A DNA stretch of 6,588 bases from Oligosphaeraceae bacterium (GCA_012515455.1 JAAYYJ010000475.1:1-6588), one strand, 5' to 3'. Numbered from the stretch's first letter, positions 1 through 6,588 are shown. The notes: generated by a model from the sequence alone, not told the origin. Numbers and translations are program-made.

Positions 1-427
1 CCAGACCGACCACCGACAGGGTCTCCGCCGCCGCCGCCCGGGCCTCCTCCGGCGACGCCCCGGCGAGAATTTTCGGCAGGGCGACATTTTCCAGCGCGGT
101 CATGGTCTGGATCAGATTGAAAGACTGGAAAATATACCCCATCTTATGACAGCGCATCCAGGCCAGCTGCCGCTGATTGAGTTCGTGCAGATTGCAGCCG
201 TCCACGCTGACCGAACCGGAGGTCGGCATATCCAGACCGCCGATCAGATTGAAAAAGGTCGACTTGCCGGAACCCGATGGCCCCAGTATGGACAGATATT
301 CTCCCCGCGGGATATCCACGCTGATGCCCCGCAGAGCGTGCACCACCTCCGCACCCATCCTGTAGACCTTGGTCAGATTGCGGCTGGTGATGATGTAATC
401 ATCGTTCTTCGTCTGTGCCATCTGCAT
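1..427 (-). CDS. MacB/LolD-class ABC transporter ATPase, N-terminal part (3' end outside window)
   Basis: Seen: 142 residues from ATG at 427 to the left edge of the window. Tyr22 (LTKVYRMG) is placed as the A-loop aromatic. Walker A is GPSGSGKST at residues 49-57, and the Q-loop is Gln101 in YIFQSFNLI. The text after it (TMTALENVALP) is typical of the MacB/LolD/FtsE class of ATPases that energise FtsX-type permeases. These proteins are usually 220-240 residues, so about 80-100 residues are missing here; the LSGGQ signature, Walker B, D-loop and H-loop must lie to the left of the window. Role: cytoplasmic ATP hydrolysis driving the neighbouring permeases. Start: the ATG overlaps the permease stop in TGATG. 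GGAGG four bases upstream is the only good Shine-Dalgarno sequence in the cluster. A second in-frame ATG at 421 would remove two residues and is also within reach of the same site. The overlap suggests translational coupling, giving matched amounts of permease and ATPase. Confidence 0.93.
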   Translation of the reverse strand, partial: MQMAQTKNDDYIITSRNLTKVYRMGAEVVHALRGISVDIPRGEYLSILGPSGSGKSTFFNLIGGLDMPTSGSVSVDGCNLHELNQRQLAWMRCHKMGYIFQSFNLIQTMTALENVALPKILAGASPEEARAAAAETLSVVGL

Positions 428-436
428 CACTCCTCC
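425..436 (-). promoter_or_regulatory. Shine-Dalgarno plus TGATG stop/start overlap
   Basis: On the minus strand the sequence reads GGTGGAGGAGTGATG. The GGAGG lies inside the last codons of the small permease, and the TGA stop shares its A with the ATG of the ATPase. This is a standard arrangement for translational coupling of an ABC permease to its ATPase. The purine run also encodes the conserved Glu-Glu end of the permease, so part of its match to a ribosome site may be incidental. Confidence 0.7.
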
Positions 437-1098
437 ACCCGCATCGCATCCACCGGTTGCTTGCGGGCGGCCATGTAGGCCGGGAAGATCGCGGCCGCAA
501 TCGAGAGTGCGGCCCCGGTCAGAAACGATATCACCAGCGCAGTCAGCACGGCCGGCAGCGGCAGATGTCTCCAGACCGCCAGGCCGTAATTGCTGCTGGC
601 GACCAGCAGGGACACCAGCAGGCCCCCCGCGCAGCCCAGGAGCGTCCCGGCAATTCCCTGCAAAGCAGCCTCAATCAGGTAGGTCCGGACGATAAAGCTG
701 TCCAGTGCCCCCAGGCATTTGATGGTGCCGATCTCCTTGATGCGTTCGGTCACGCTCATCAGCATCGCATTCACTATCCCGACCAGACAGGCCAGCAGCG
801 AGAGGATGATCAGCAGAACCATCATCCGGTCAGTGGAGCCGGCAGAGTAGATATCCACGCCCGCAGCCTGCAGCCTGACATTAAGACGCTGGTCGTTGAG
901 TTCAATCAGAGCCTGGACGATGCTGTTGCTGATCTGCATATAAGCCAGGAACGCGATCGCCAGCACCACGCTGGACAGCGTAATCAGCGACCGCAGGAAG
1001 CGCCGCCGGATGCTGTTCCAGCTGACTGCAATGGTGATGCGCCAGCTGACATTGCGCTGTTCCGGAATCTCAGACTGGATGGAGTAGTCTTCTGCCAT
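427..1098 (-). CDS. Minimal FtsX/MacB-type ABC permease (223 aa)
   Basis: Seen: 223 residues with four predicted membrane helices at about 38-57, 92-114, 139-167 and 182-206, the standard FtsX/MacB arrangement. After helix 2 comes ERIKEIGTIKCLGA (118-131), the conserved E-R-x-x-E-I-G-x-x-x-x-x-G-A coupling segment that contacts the ATPase in this family. The C-terminus FPAYMAARKQPVDAMRVEE is the classic ending. Unusual: only about 34 residues (58-91) separate helices 1 and 2. MacB or LolC/E carry a roughly 200-residue or larger extracytoplasmic domain there, so this protein is close to half their length with its membrane core intact. No frameshift or in-frame stop is needed to explain this. 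Role (inferred): small permease subunit that pairs with the larger permease at the right edge, driven by the ATPase encoded next. Start: ATG at 1098, 16 bases after the previous stop, with a poor ribosome site (ACGG). The gene ends TGA within TGATG, shared with the ATPase start. Confidence 0.88.
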   Translation of the reverse strand: MAEDYSIQSEIPEQRNVSWRITIAVSWNSIRRRFLRSLITLSSVVLAIAFLAYMQISNSIVQALIELNDQRLNVRLQAAGVDIYSAGSTDRMMVLLIILSLLACLVGIVNAMLMSVTERIKEIGTIKCLGALDSFIVRTYLIEAALQGIAGTLLGCAGGLLVSLLVASSNYGLAVWRHLPLPAVLTALVISFLTGAALSIAAAIFPAYMAARKQPVDAMRVEE

Positions 1099-1114
1099 GT
1101 TACCGTGCCAGAGG

Positions 1115-3895
1115 TTAGCGGTTCAAATCGATGCCCAGGTTCTTCTGCAAAACCAGAGACAGTACCCCGGCCAGCGCCACAATCAGCAGCTCCCCGACAA
1201 TCAGACCCAGGAAAAACCCCCGGGTCTTGAGATACGTGTCCTTGTTCCCGTAGCGGGTGACCAGTGCCTTCGCTATCCAGCCCAGCAGCATCGAAAACCA
1301 GTAGCCGAACATCAGAGGATTAATCAGCATGATCATCCCGATCGGATGCGGCAGCCAGAACTGCGTCTGCCGGAAATACAACAGCGCACCCATCACCAGC
1401 ATCCCCGCCAGAAGCCACAGAGTTATGCCGGGATTGCGCTCCAGGGGTACCCGGGCAACACTGGTAATCTTGTCAAAGTTGGTCTTGGGAAAAGTAGTGT
1501 AGAACCACCCGCTCATGGTGTCGGCACCGGAATGGTAGGCGAATATCAAGGCCACCGCAATCGCCACCGCCGCCGCCGCCAGGATGGCCAGCCAGATGCA
1601 CAGATGATAGCGCAGACGCGGCATCCGGAAATCCTCGCGGATTTTCAGACCGTTGGCCATAGCGGGGGCAATCAGCGCCTTGATGTCCAGATACAGTATC
1701 GCATAATACAGAATCAGCGGCGCATACAGATGCGGCGCGGTGAAACTCTTGTCCATCCCGAAAATATTGCGGATGAAATGGAATGGACTGCAGTGCGCCT
1801 GGAACCCCGGCACGCCGCCTTCCGCCACCGAGCGGATCAGCCCAATGCTGATGACCATTATGACCGCGAAGCCGAACAGGGCGTAGTAAAAATTAACCTT
1901 GAAATGCAACCACAGCAGCAACACCAGCGCCGCCGAACTGCCCCAAAAAACCGCTGAGGACAGCCGCAGCTCCTGCCGTTCGGCCGGGTCTGTGACGCCT
2001 TCCGGCAGCGGACGAAAGGCGCAGAACAGCATCTGACGGCATTTCCACAGTACCAGACTGGAGAACACCAGCAGCGCACCGGACCCCAGCGCATAGCGGA
2101 AACTCTGGGTGAACCACCATTCTGAGGGAAAGGACGAGGCATTCTGTCCGAAGCCGAAGGCGACCAGCAGCAGCAGCAGGATGAAATACAGCACCTGGAA
2201 GAACCAGAGTGAGAAGGACACCTTTTTGGGAATCAGAAAAGACAGCCCGATCAGAGTGAAAAAGATCGAGGACCGCCCTGCTCCCACCAGTCCTTTGAAC
2301 ATCCCGTTGGCCACAAAAGGATTCCATGATTTGACCAGGTCCAGTGCCGTCAGCCCCGGCACCGATTCGCTGTTGCACAGCAGATTCCAGCCCATCACGC
2401 CGGCGGAAAGCAGCACCCCGACCCAGAACAGGCTATTGCTCATCAGCAGCGGGAAGACCCGCCCGGGCTGGGAGCCGGTGTCGGCGATCAGCTCGGGCAG
2501 TTCCGCCAGCGGGAAGATCAGTTTTTCATGGTTGTGCCATTGCCGGAAGATCAGCACATTAAATGACATCAGCACCAGATAACTGCAGACAATCAGCAGC
2601 CCCCAGTTGAACAGCGGCCGCACCCAGTGCCCCCAGGGAACCTCACCCATGAAATAGCGCCGCAGTGAAGCATCAAAGCGGGAAAACTGCGCCAGAATCC
2701 CACCCAGAGTCTGGTCCGCCGCCGCAGCCGCCGGCAGCGGCCGGCAGGCGAGCAAAGCAAGGACCTCCGCACGCGCGGCGGAAACCAGCCGGCTGAGCTC
2801 GATTTCGCGGCTGCAGATATCCTGCAGCACACTGTTGGCCTGCAGGTCTTTCTGCAGAGACAGGACCTTCCGGTTCAGGGCGGACAGCTCAGCACTGATC
2901 TCCCGCCGCTGCCCGAGCGGCACATTGGGCGGGAGGTCACTGAGTTCCCGGGTCCGTTCCTGGCTGGCGCTGACTGCGGCAAAGAGGCTGCTCTGCAGAG
3001 TCCGCAGACTGCCCGCGTGCTCCTGCAGGACTTCGCCCTGATCGGCGGACTGCAGCAGAGCAGCCGCGCGCTGCAGATGCGCGGCAAACTCCGGCGGCCA
3101 GCTCTCCCCGCCTCCGAAGTATCCGTCAGTGTGCAGCAGCGCCTGGGCCGCACGCAGTTCCCGCCCCGCCTTCAGCCCCAGACGCAGGCGCTGCAGGCGC
3201 CGCAGGTAGCTGCCGGCAGTATCCGCAGCAGTGGGCAGCACCCCGGGGATGGCCCGCTGGCCGGCCGGCAGGCCCCGCCGGAACAAATCCACCTTGGCAA
3301 ACGCCAGCTCCTCGAGCTCACGCAGCTTCTTCTGCTCAGCCTGCATCAGGGTCTCCTGCTCCCGGCAGGACTGCAACAGCCCGTCCTGCGCTTCGGGTAA
3401 GCCGGCCTTGCCGGCCGCCTGCAGTGCCTGTCGCCGCCGGGTCAATTCTGCATATGCTTCCGCATAGCGCCGGGCCTGTTCCCGGATGCCCGGCTCAGCC
3501 ACAAAAAACTGCTCGTTGACAAAGGGCTCGACATAGAGATTCCATTGCGACTGATGGGTGTTCCAGTGCCGGTTGAACAGGCTGCCGGCGACCGGCAGCA
3601 GATGGGAAGTCAGCCCGAAGGTGGAAATGCCCGCAGAGACCGTGCACATCACAAAAACCAGCATGAGTTCCGCAGTCGCCAGGGGCCGGACGCAACGCAG
3701 CAGGCGCAACAGCGGATTGAGCAGCATCACGACCAGGAGCAGCAGCACATACGGGAACAGCGGAATCTGGTTCGCAGTCGGGCACATCGCCCGGAAATTC
3801 TCCAGGTATACTGTCAGGGCGGCAAACAGTCCCGAGAAAAACACCCCCAGGATGGTCGCACGGATGGTAATGGCCTGCTGCGTCTCTGGTTTCAT
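1115..3895 (-). CDS. DUF6785/DUF6784-type OPT-like membrane protein with large helical insertion (926 aa)
   Basis: Seen: 926 residues. Three hydrophobic helices (about 12-30, 46-65, 73-93) precede a ~320-residue hydrophilic region (about 105-425), followed by about 12 more helices to the C-terminus. Residues 454-470 (HNHEKLIFPLAELPELI) resemble the OPT-type LPFP segment. Near the end, residues 846-898 run FWLPHPIGM ... YWFSMLLGWIAKALVTRYG ... RGFFLGLIVGE, the pattern I know as the C-terminal DUF6784 domain; the rest fits DUF6785. Both names are from memory. The region about 136-405 looks like an insertion: it is rich in Leu, Gln, Arg, Glu and Ala, suggests long amphipathic helices (151-201, 330-380), and splits the family's short loop between WNLYVEPFV and the W-x-x-W-V-x-P-L-x-N-W segment. 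With three preceding helices and a cytoplasmic N-terminus it would face the periplasm (inferred). Role: carrier of unknown substrate. Start: ATG at 3895, with only a weak GGACAG before it. The next gene starts 16 bases after the TAA. Confidence 0.8.
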   Translation of the reverse strand: MKPETQQAITIRATILGVFFSGLFAALTVYLENFRAMCPTANQIPLFPYVLLLLVVMLLNPLLRLLRCVRPLATAELMLVFVMCTVSAGISTFGLTSHLLPVAGSLFNRHWNTHQSQWNLYVEPFVNEQFFVAEPGIREQARRYAEAYAELTRRRQALQAAGKAGLPEAQDGLLQSCREQETLMQAEQKKLRELEELAFAKVDLFRRGLPAGQRAIPGVLPTAADTAGSYLRRLQRLRLGLKAGRELRAAQALLHTDGYFGGGESWPPEFAAHLQRAAALLQSADQGEVLQEHAGSLRTLQSSLFAAVSASQERTRELSDLPPNVPLGQRREISAELSALNRKVLSLQKDLQANSVLQDICSREIELSRLVSAARAEVLALLACRPLPAAAAADQTLGGILAQFSRFDASLRRYFMGEVPWGHWVRPLFNWGLLIVCSYLVLMSFNVLIFRQWHNHEKLIFPLAELPELIADTGSQPGRVFPLLMSNSLFWVGVLLSAGVMGWNLLCNSESVPGLTALDLVKSWNPFVANGMFKGLVGAGRSSIFFTLIGLSFLIPKKVSFSLWFFQVLYFILLLLLVAFGFGQNASSFPSEWWFTQSFRYALGSGALLVFSSLVLWKCRQMLFCAFRPLPEGVTDPAERQELRLSSAVFWGSSAALVLLLWLHFKVNFYYALFGFAVIMVISIGLIRSVAEGGVPGFQAHCSPFHFIRNIFGMDKSFTAPHLYAPLILYYAILYLDIKALIAPAMANGLKIREDFRMPRLRYHLCIWLAILAAAAVAIAVALIFAYHSGADTMSGWFYTTFPKTNFDKITSVARVPLERNPGITLWLLAGMLVMGALLYFRQTQFWLPHPIGMIMLINPLMFGYWFSMLLGWIAKALVTRYGNKDTYLKTRGFFLGLIVGELLIVALAGVLSLVLQKNLGIDLNR

Positions 3896-3908
3896 CTGTC
3901 CGTCTGTC

Positions 3909-3925
3909 CGGCCGTCCGGCGGCCG
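3909..3925 (-). other. GC-only inverted repeat between the two carrier genes
   Basis: CGGCCG, a 5-base spacer, and CGGCCG again can form a 6-bp all-GC stem in the transcript. It sits 11 bases after the stop codon of the 671-residue carrier and 13 bases before the ATG of the 926-residue carrier. No U-run follows, so it does not look like an intrinsic terminator. It could modulate translation initiation of the second carrier or mRNA processing. Because CGGCCG is its own complement and the region is GC-rich, chance is a fair explanation. Confidence 0.3.
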
Positions 3926-3936
3926 CGTTCCTGGTG

Positions 3937-5952
3937 TTAAAAGATCAACGGCGTCATCATTTTATTGAGGATGGTAAAGGACACCGCGACCATGCCAATC
4001 AGCCCCATGCCGCAGGAAAATCCCGCCAGCAGAATCGGGGTGTACTTCATCCACTGCTCGCCAAATTTGCGGCGGAAGTAGAAGCGCCCGGCCAAGGCAC
4101 CGAAAAATTCGAAAAACAGCCCTGCTACCGACCCCTGCCCCAAGCCGCGGACCACGCCGAAAAACAGCAGGGTCGGCATTCCCAGCAGCGACAGCAGCGC
4201 GTATGCGCCCATCCCCCCGCCCAGACCGGCCAGCACATATTTCCCCCGCAGCGCTTCCATGAACATCGACCCTCCCTCCATAGTCGAGCTGTAGGTCAGG
4301 CACATATTCTTGGCATTCAAATCCCACATCTTCTGCGCATAGGGATAGGCCGCAGAGGGCACCTCCGCCATCTGCCACAACAGCTGGGAAAAAACAATTG
4401 AGGCAATAATCACAATCGGGATGGTCACCAGCTGGGTCTTGACCTTGCTGATAATCTTGGTCCCGGTCAGCTCCAATACCCGAAAATCAACCGTCGCGAC
4501 GCCGTAATTGGGTATCGGCACCGGCGCAAACCAGATCTTCACCCCGCGATAGCCGCTGAGGATATAGGTGCTCTCCTTGATGTACGGGATGGTCAGTGCC
4601 TGACCGCACAGCCCTTCCAGCTTGGCCGTGGCATAAGACAGCAAAGGCGTGAGAACCACAGCATAAAACACAAAGAAATGCCAGGGGAAGCCCTCAATCA
4701 GCCAGCAGGACAGGCCAATCCAGAAGGCATTACTGAAGATATAAATCCCCAACGCAATGAAGATGGAAAAATCACCTCGCCGCGGGTCGTCAACCAGCAG
4801 GCGCCGCCACTTGGACGGACTCACCGCAGAGGGCATCCGCCCGGAATTGATGCGAGACAGCCGGCCTTTACGCCGACGCAGACTCTGCCACAGGGGAGAA
4901 AAAATCTTGCCCAGGCTCACCAGGGTCACGGCTAGGGTCAGCCCCACCGAAAAGGACAGGAAAAAATCTACGTTGTTGCTGTACAGGGTGTTCACCACAT
5001 CCATCTGCGGGTCCCAGTGCGAAAGAATGCCGCTGTGAAACAAAATCGGGTTGAAAAACAAGGTGAAGATAACACCGCAGATCCCGCCGATCACCGCCCA
5101 GAAAGGCAGTACCATGCCAGTGAAAAAATACATCAGATTGAAACTGAGATTGATCGGCGTGGCAGGCAGAAATTTGGCCAGCGGCCGGGTGAAATCGACC
5201 CAGGGTATGGGCAGCAGCTGGATCGGCTTGTCCAGGATCGCGCCGCTGATGGCCGGGATGGCGATATAGAACACGCCAAAACCGAGGCCCAGTACCGCCC
5301 CGATGGAAAAACAGCGCCAACGCCAGCGCTCGCTGCCGTCCTTGCTCTCGGCCAAAGCGGTGATTCCCGAGGCTGCCACCGGTGCCATCGGGAAGGGCAG
5401 CTCCTCCACGTCGTTGGTGATCCGGTAGAGTATGTACCCGAAGCCGAACTGGTCCAGGCGGCTGACCATCAGACTGACTACAATCAAGGCAATCGGCGCC
5501 AGCCAGGGCCGGCAGAAGAAATTATGCCCCTCCGCCTTGATGACTTCAGCCGAGGGCGCCCACCAGGAGGGAATCTCCTGCGCCACTCCCATGGCATTGG
5601 CATAATCGGACTGCACCAGGTACTGATTCCAGAGCAGCCCCTGGAAGGGTGAAGCGATGGCCAGCCCGGCCATAAAGTAGAAGATGTAAATCTCCTGCAT
5701 CTTCAACTCGGTGAACGAGCGCCGGGCGATCTCCGCAAATAAAATGATGGTGACCCAGCGCGCGGCGGTGCCCATATTCGCCTCCGGCCCGACCACCAGG
5801 GACAGATACATGCTCCCGGGCATAATCAGCAGCCCGAGGAACAGCGCGCCGGCCACCGTCTTCCAGCTGAAACCGTCGGCAAACTCCTCCGGCGGAGTCA
5901 TCAGCTGCCGGTACTGTTCTAATTCGCGATCCTGACTCTTGGGCTTAAACAT
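3937..5952 (-). CDS. OPT-like polytopic membrane transporter (671 aa)
   Basis: Seen: 671 residues, with roughly 12 to 14 hydrophobic segments, for example near residues 31-54, 86-104, 150-165, 215-237, 287-303, 332-348, 394-417, 424-443, 505-525 and 637-662. Residues 181-203 read D-V-E-E-LPFPMAP followed by an Ala/Ser-rich stretch ending ALAES. This resembles the LPFP-x-(G/A)-x-A segment of the oligopeptide transporter (OPT) superfamily, where it sits beside a membrane helix and contributes to the carrier core. Residues about 350-394 form an Arg/Lys-rich hydrophilic loop, predicted cytoplasmic by the positive-inside rule. A Gly-rich membrane stretch lies near 575-610. There is no signal peptide; the first ~28 residues are hydrophilic. 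Role (inferred): inner-membrane carrier, substrate unknown; related proteins are often labelled 'peptide transporter' by homology only. Start: the ATG at 5952 is the first in frame, but the bases before it (GCGTACTACACT) hold no Shine-Dalgarno sequence. Met18 is an alternative and has none either. It probably works with the similar, larger carrier that follows 41 bases downstream. Confidence 0.75.
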   Translation of the reverse strand: MFKPKSQDRELEQYRQLMTPPEEFADGFSWKTVAGALFLGLLIMPGSMYLSLVVGPEANMGTAARWVTIILFAEIARRSFTELKMQEIYIFYFMAGLAIASPFQGLLWNQYLVQSDYANAMGVAQEIPSWWAPSAEVIKAEGHNFFCRPWLAPIALIVVSLMVSRLDQFGFGYILYRITNDVEELPFPMAPVAASGITALAESKDGSERWRWRCFSIGAVLGLGFGVFYIAIPAISGAILDKPIQLLPIPWVDFTRPLAKFLPATPINLSFNLMYFFTGMVLPFWAVIGGICGVIFTLFFNPILFHSGILSHWDPQMDVVNTLYSNNVDFFLSFSVGLTLAVTLVSLGKIFSPLWQSLRRRKGRLSRINSGRMPSAVSPSKWRRLLVDDPRRGDFSIFIALGIYIFSNAFWIGLSCWLIEGFPWHFFVFYAVVLTPLLSYATAKLEGLCGQALTIPYIKESTYILSGYRGVKIWFAPVPIPNYGVATVDFRVLELTGTKIISKVKTQLVTIPIVIIASIVFSQLLWQMAEVPSAAYPYAQKMWDLNAKNMCLTYSSTMEGGSMFMEALRGKYVLAGLGGGMGAYALLSLLGMPTLLFFGVVRGLGQGSVAGLFFEFFGALAGRFYFRRKFGEQWMKYTPILLAGFSCGMGLIGMVAVSFTILNKMMTPLIF

Positions 5953-5994
5953 AGTGTAGTACGCTTGTGCTAACTGCAGCGGCCGACCAAGCCG

Positions 5995-6588
5995 TTAACG
6001 ACCGCAAGAACCCTCCCCGCCGGATTCTGCGGGCAGGGCAAAAAACTCATGTCCCAGGCGCTCATAGTCGACGCGCTCAGCCGGACTTAAATTGCGCCAG
6101 TGCAGCAGGTACGTGCGCAATTTCTCCAAAAACGGCTGGTTGGTCGCAGTCCAGTTGCTGTCCTGGCCACTGAGACGGGTATTATGCAGGGTCAAACGGT
6201 ACGCCTGCACATCCTGGCAGTATTCGGTGGTAAAACACAGCTCCTGGGTCACCCCGAGGTCAAATGGCGGCAGAGCGACATTGTAGCGCACCTTGAGGAC
6301 CTCGCGCCCATCCGCATCGCAGCTGCTGCGTTTGTCAATCACCACCGCGATGATGTCGCCAAAAGAGGCCTCGGTGAAGCGGGAAAAATATTCCGCCAGG
6401 TAGCCGTTGATGCCGTGGATAAGTTCCTCCTGGTAAATAAAGGGGAAGACCACCTCCATATTCCGGCCATTGGTCTTGGGCAGCGACCACTTCCGCTTCC
6501 CCGAGGGCACCGCGGCCCTGGTCGCCACCACGGACGGGTAGATGGTCGAGAGCAATACCACGGCCACAGTGAACAGAATCACATAGAC
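5995..6588 (-). CDS. FtsX/MacB-type ABC permease, C-terminal part only (5' end outside window), with soluble C-terminal domain
   Basis: Seen: an open frame enters from the right edge (first codons Val-Tyr-Val) and ends at a TAA at 5995-5997, giving 197 residues. A GTG at 6582 is in frame but lies inside a membrane helix, so it is not the real start. Residues 1 to about 18 are a hydrophobic helix followed by TIYPSVVATRAAVP. This matches the end of the last helix of FtsX-type permeases, where a Y/FP-x-x-x-A-x-x-A segment re-enters the cytoplasm. About 165 further residues form a soluble, probably cytoplasmic domain. It begins near a KW-SLP segment, contains FPFIYQEELIHG, LPPFDLGVTQEL and a closing LRTYLLHWRNLSP, and has no membrane segment. 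Ordinary MacB or LolC proteins stop soon after the last helix, so this tail is extra. I recall similar tails on large FtsX-like permeases of planctomycetes and lentisphaerotes, but cannot check. Role (inferred): large permease subunit of the type VII ABC transporter completed by the two genes at the left end. Next gene follows after 42 bases. Confidence 0.72.
   Translation of the reverse strand, partial: VYVILFTVAVVLLSTIYPSVVATRAAVPSGKRKWSLPKTNGRNMEVVFPFIYQEELIHGINGYLAEYFSRFTEASFGDIIAVVIDKRSSCDADGREVLKVRYNVALPPFDLGVTQELCFTTEYCQDVQAYRLTLHNTRLSGQDSNWTATNQPFLEKLRTYLLHWRNLSPAERVDYERLGHEFFALPAESGGEGSCGR

Noticed and set aside
427..1098. The small permease as a pseudogene or fragment created by deletion.
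   Set aside because: It has a complete reading frame with all four helices, the coupling segment, the canonical C-terminus and a coupled downstream ATPase. Nothing suggests decay, though a past deletion of the extracytoplasmic domain cannot be excluded.
1566..1582. GCC/GCG trinucleotide run; similar runs occur at 26-40 and 2716-2735.
   Set aside because: These encode alanine runs in helices using GC-rich codons. No evidence of repeat expansion or slippage.
415..1957. Two long plus-strand open frames (415-1230 and 1097-1957).
   Set aside because: Both lie antisense to well-supported minus-strand membrane-protein genes. Their products are rich in Gln, His, Arg, Pro and Asp with no hydrophobic core or motif, as expected when hydrophobic codons are read backwards in GC-rich DNA.
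2163..2179. CAG trinucleotide run that could be a microsatellite.
   Set aside because: It encodes a run of leucines in a membrane helix (FILLLLLVAF) with CTG codons. It is short and in frame.
2811..3424. Ten CTGCAG hexamers in about 610 bases, resembling a recognition-site cluster.
   Set aside because: Nine of the ten encode Leu-Gln dipeptides (CTG CAG codons) in the helical insertion of the 926-residue protein. The tenth spans codons of Asp-Ile-Cys-Ser. The pattern is explained by protein composition.
3909..3925. The GC inverted repeat as an intrinsic terminator.
   Set aside because: No run of T follows on the minus strand, and the next gene begins 13 bases later in the same direction.
6580..6582. 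GTG at 6582 as a start codon for the right-hand gene.
   Set aside because: The frame stays open to the window edge, and this GTG encodes a valine inside the last membrane helix of an FtsX-type permease, so the gene must begin further upstream.

Overview
All five genes in this window lie on the minus strand and are packed end to end, so they read from position 6588 towards position 1. The gaps are 42, 41 and 16 bases, and the last junction is a 1-base stop/start overlap. Both ends are cut: the first gene lacks its 5' part and the last lacks its 3' part. There are no RNA genes, mobile elements, CRISPR arrays or internal promoters that I can support. No gap is long enough to hold another gene. 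The DNA is GC-rich with codon use to match.

In transcription order the window holds: (1) the C-terminal end of an FtsX/MacB-type ABC permease with a soluble domain after its last membrane helix; (2) a 671-residue polytopic membrane protein that looks like an oligopeptide transporter (OPT) superfamily relative; (3) a 926-residue polytopic protein of the DUF6785/DUF6784 type, also OPT-like, with a very large helical, coiled-coil-like insertion; (4) a 223-residue minimal FtsX-type permease that almost lacks the usual extracytoplasmic domain; (5) the N-terminal 142 residues of a MacB/LolD-class ABC ATPase with Walker A and Q-loop.

The organism is most likely a member of the Planctomycetes-Verrucomicrobia-Chlamydiae group, with Lentisphaerota or a neighbour preferred. 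I base this on my recollection that DUF6784/DUF6785 proteins, and FtsX permeases with this kind of C-terminal tail, are common there. The window contains no marker gene that proves it.

The natural reading is one operon encoding a type VII (mechanotransmission, MacB/FtsX-like) ABC machine with two unequal permeases and one ATPase, made together with two OPT-like carriers. I know of no characterised system with this composition. The substrate and direction of transport cannot be told from sequence. This pairing is the best candidate here for an undescribed system.
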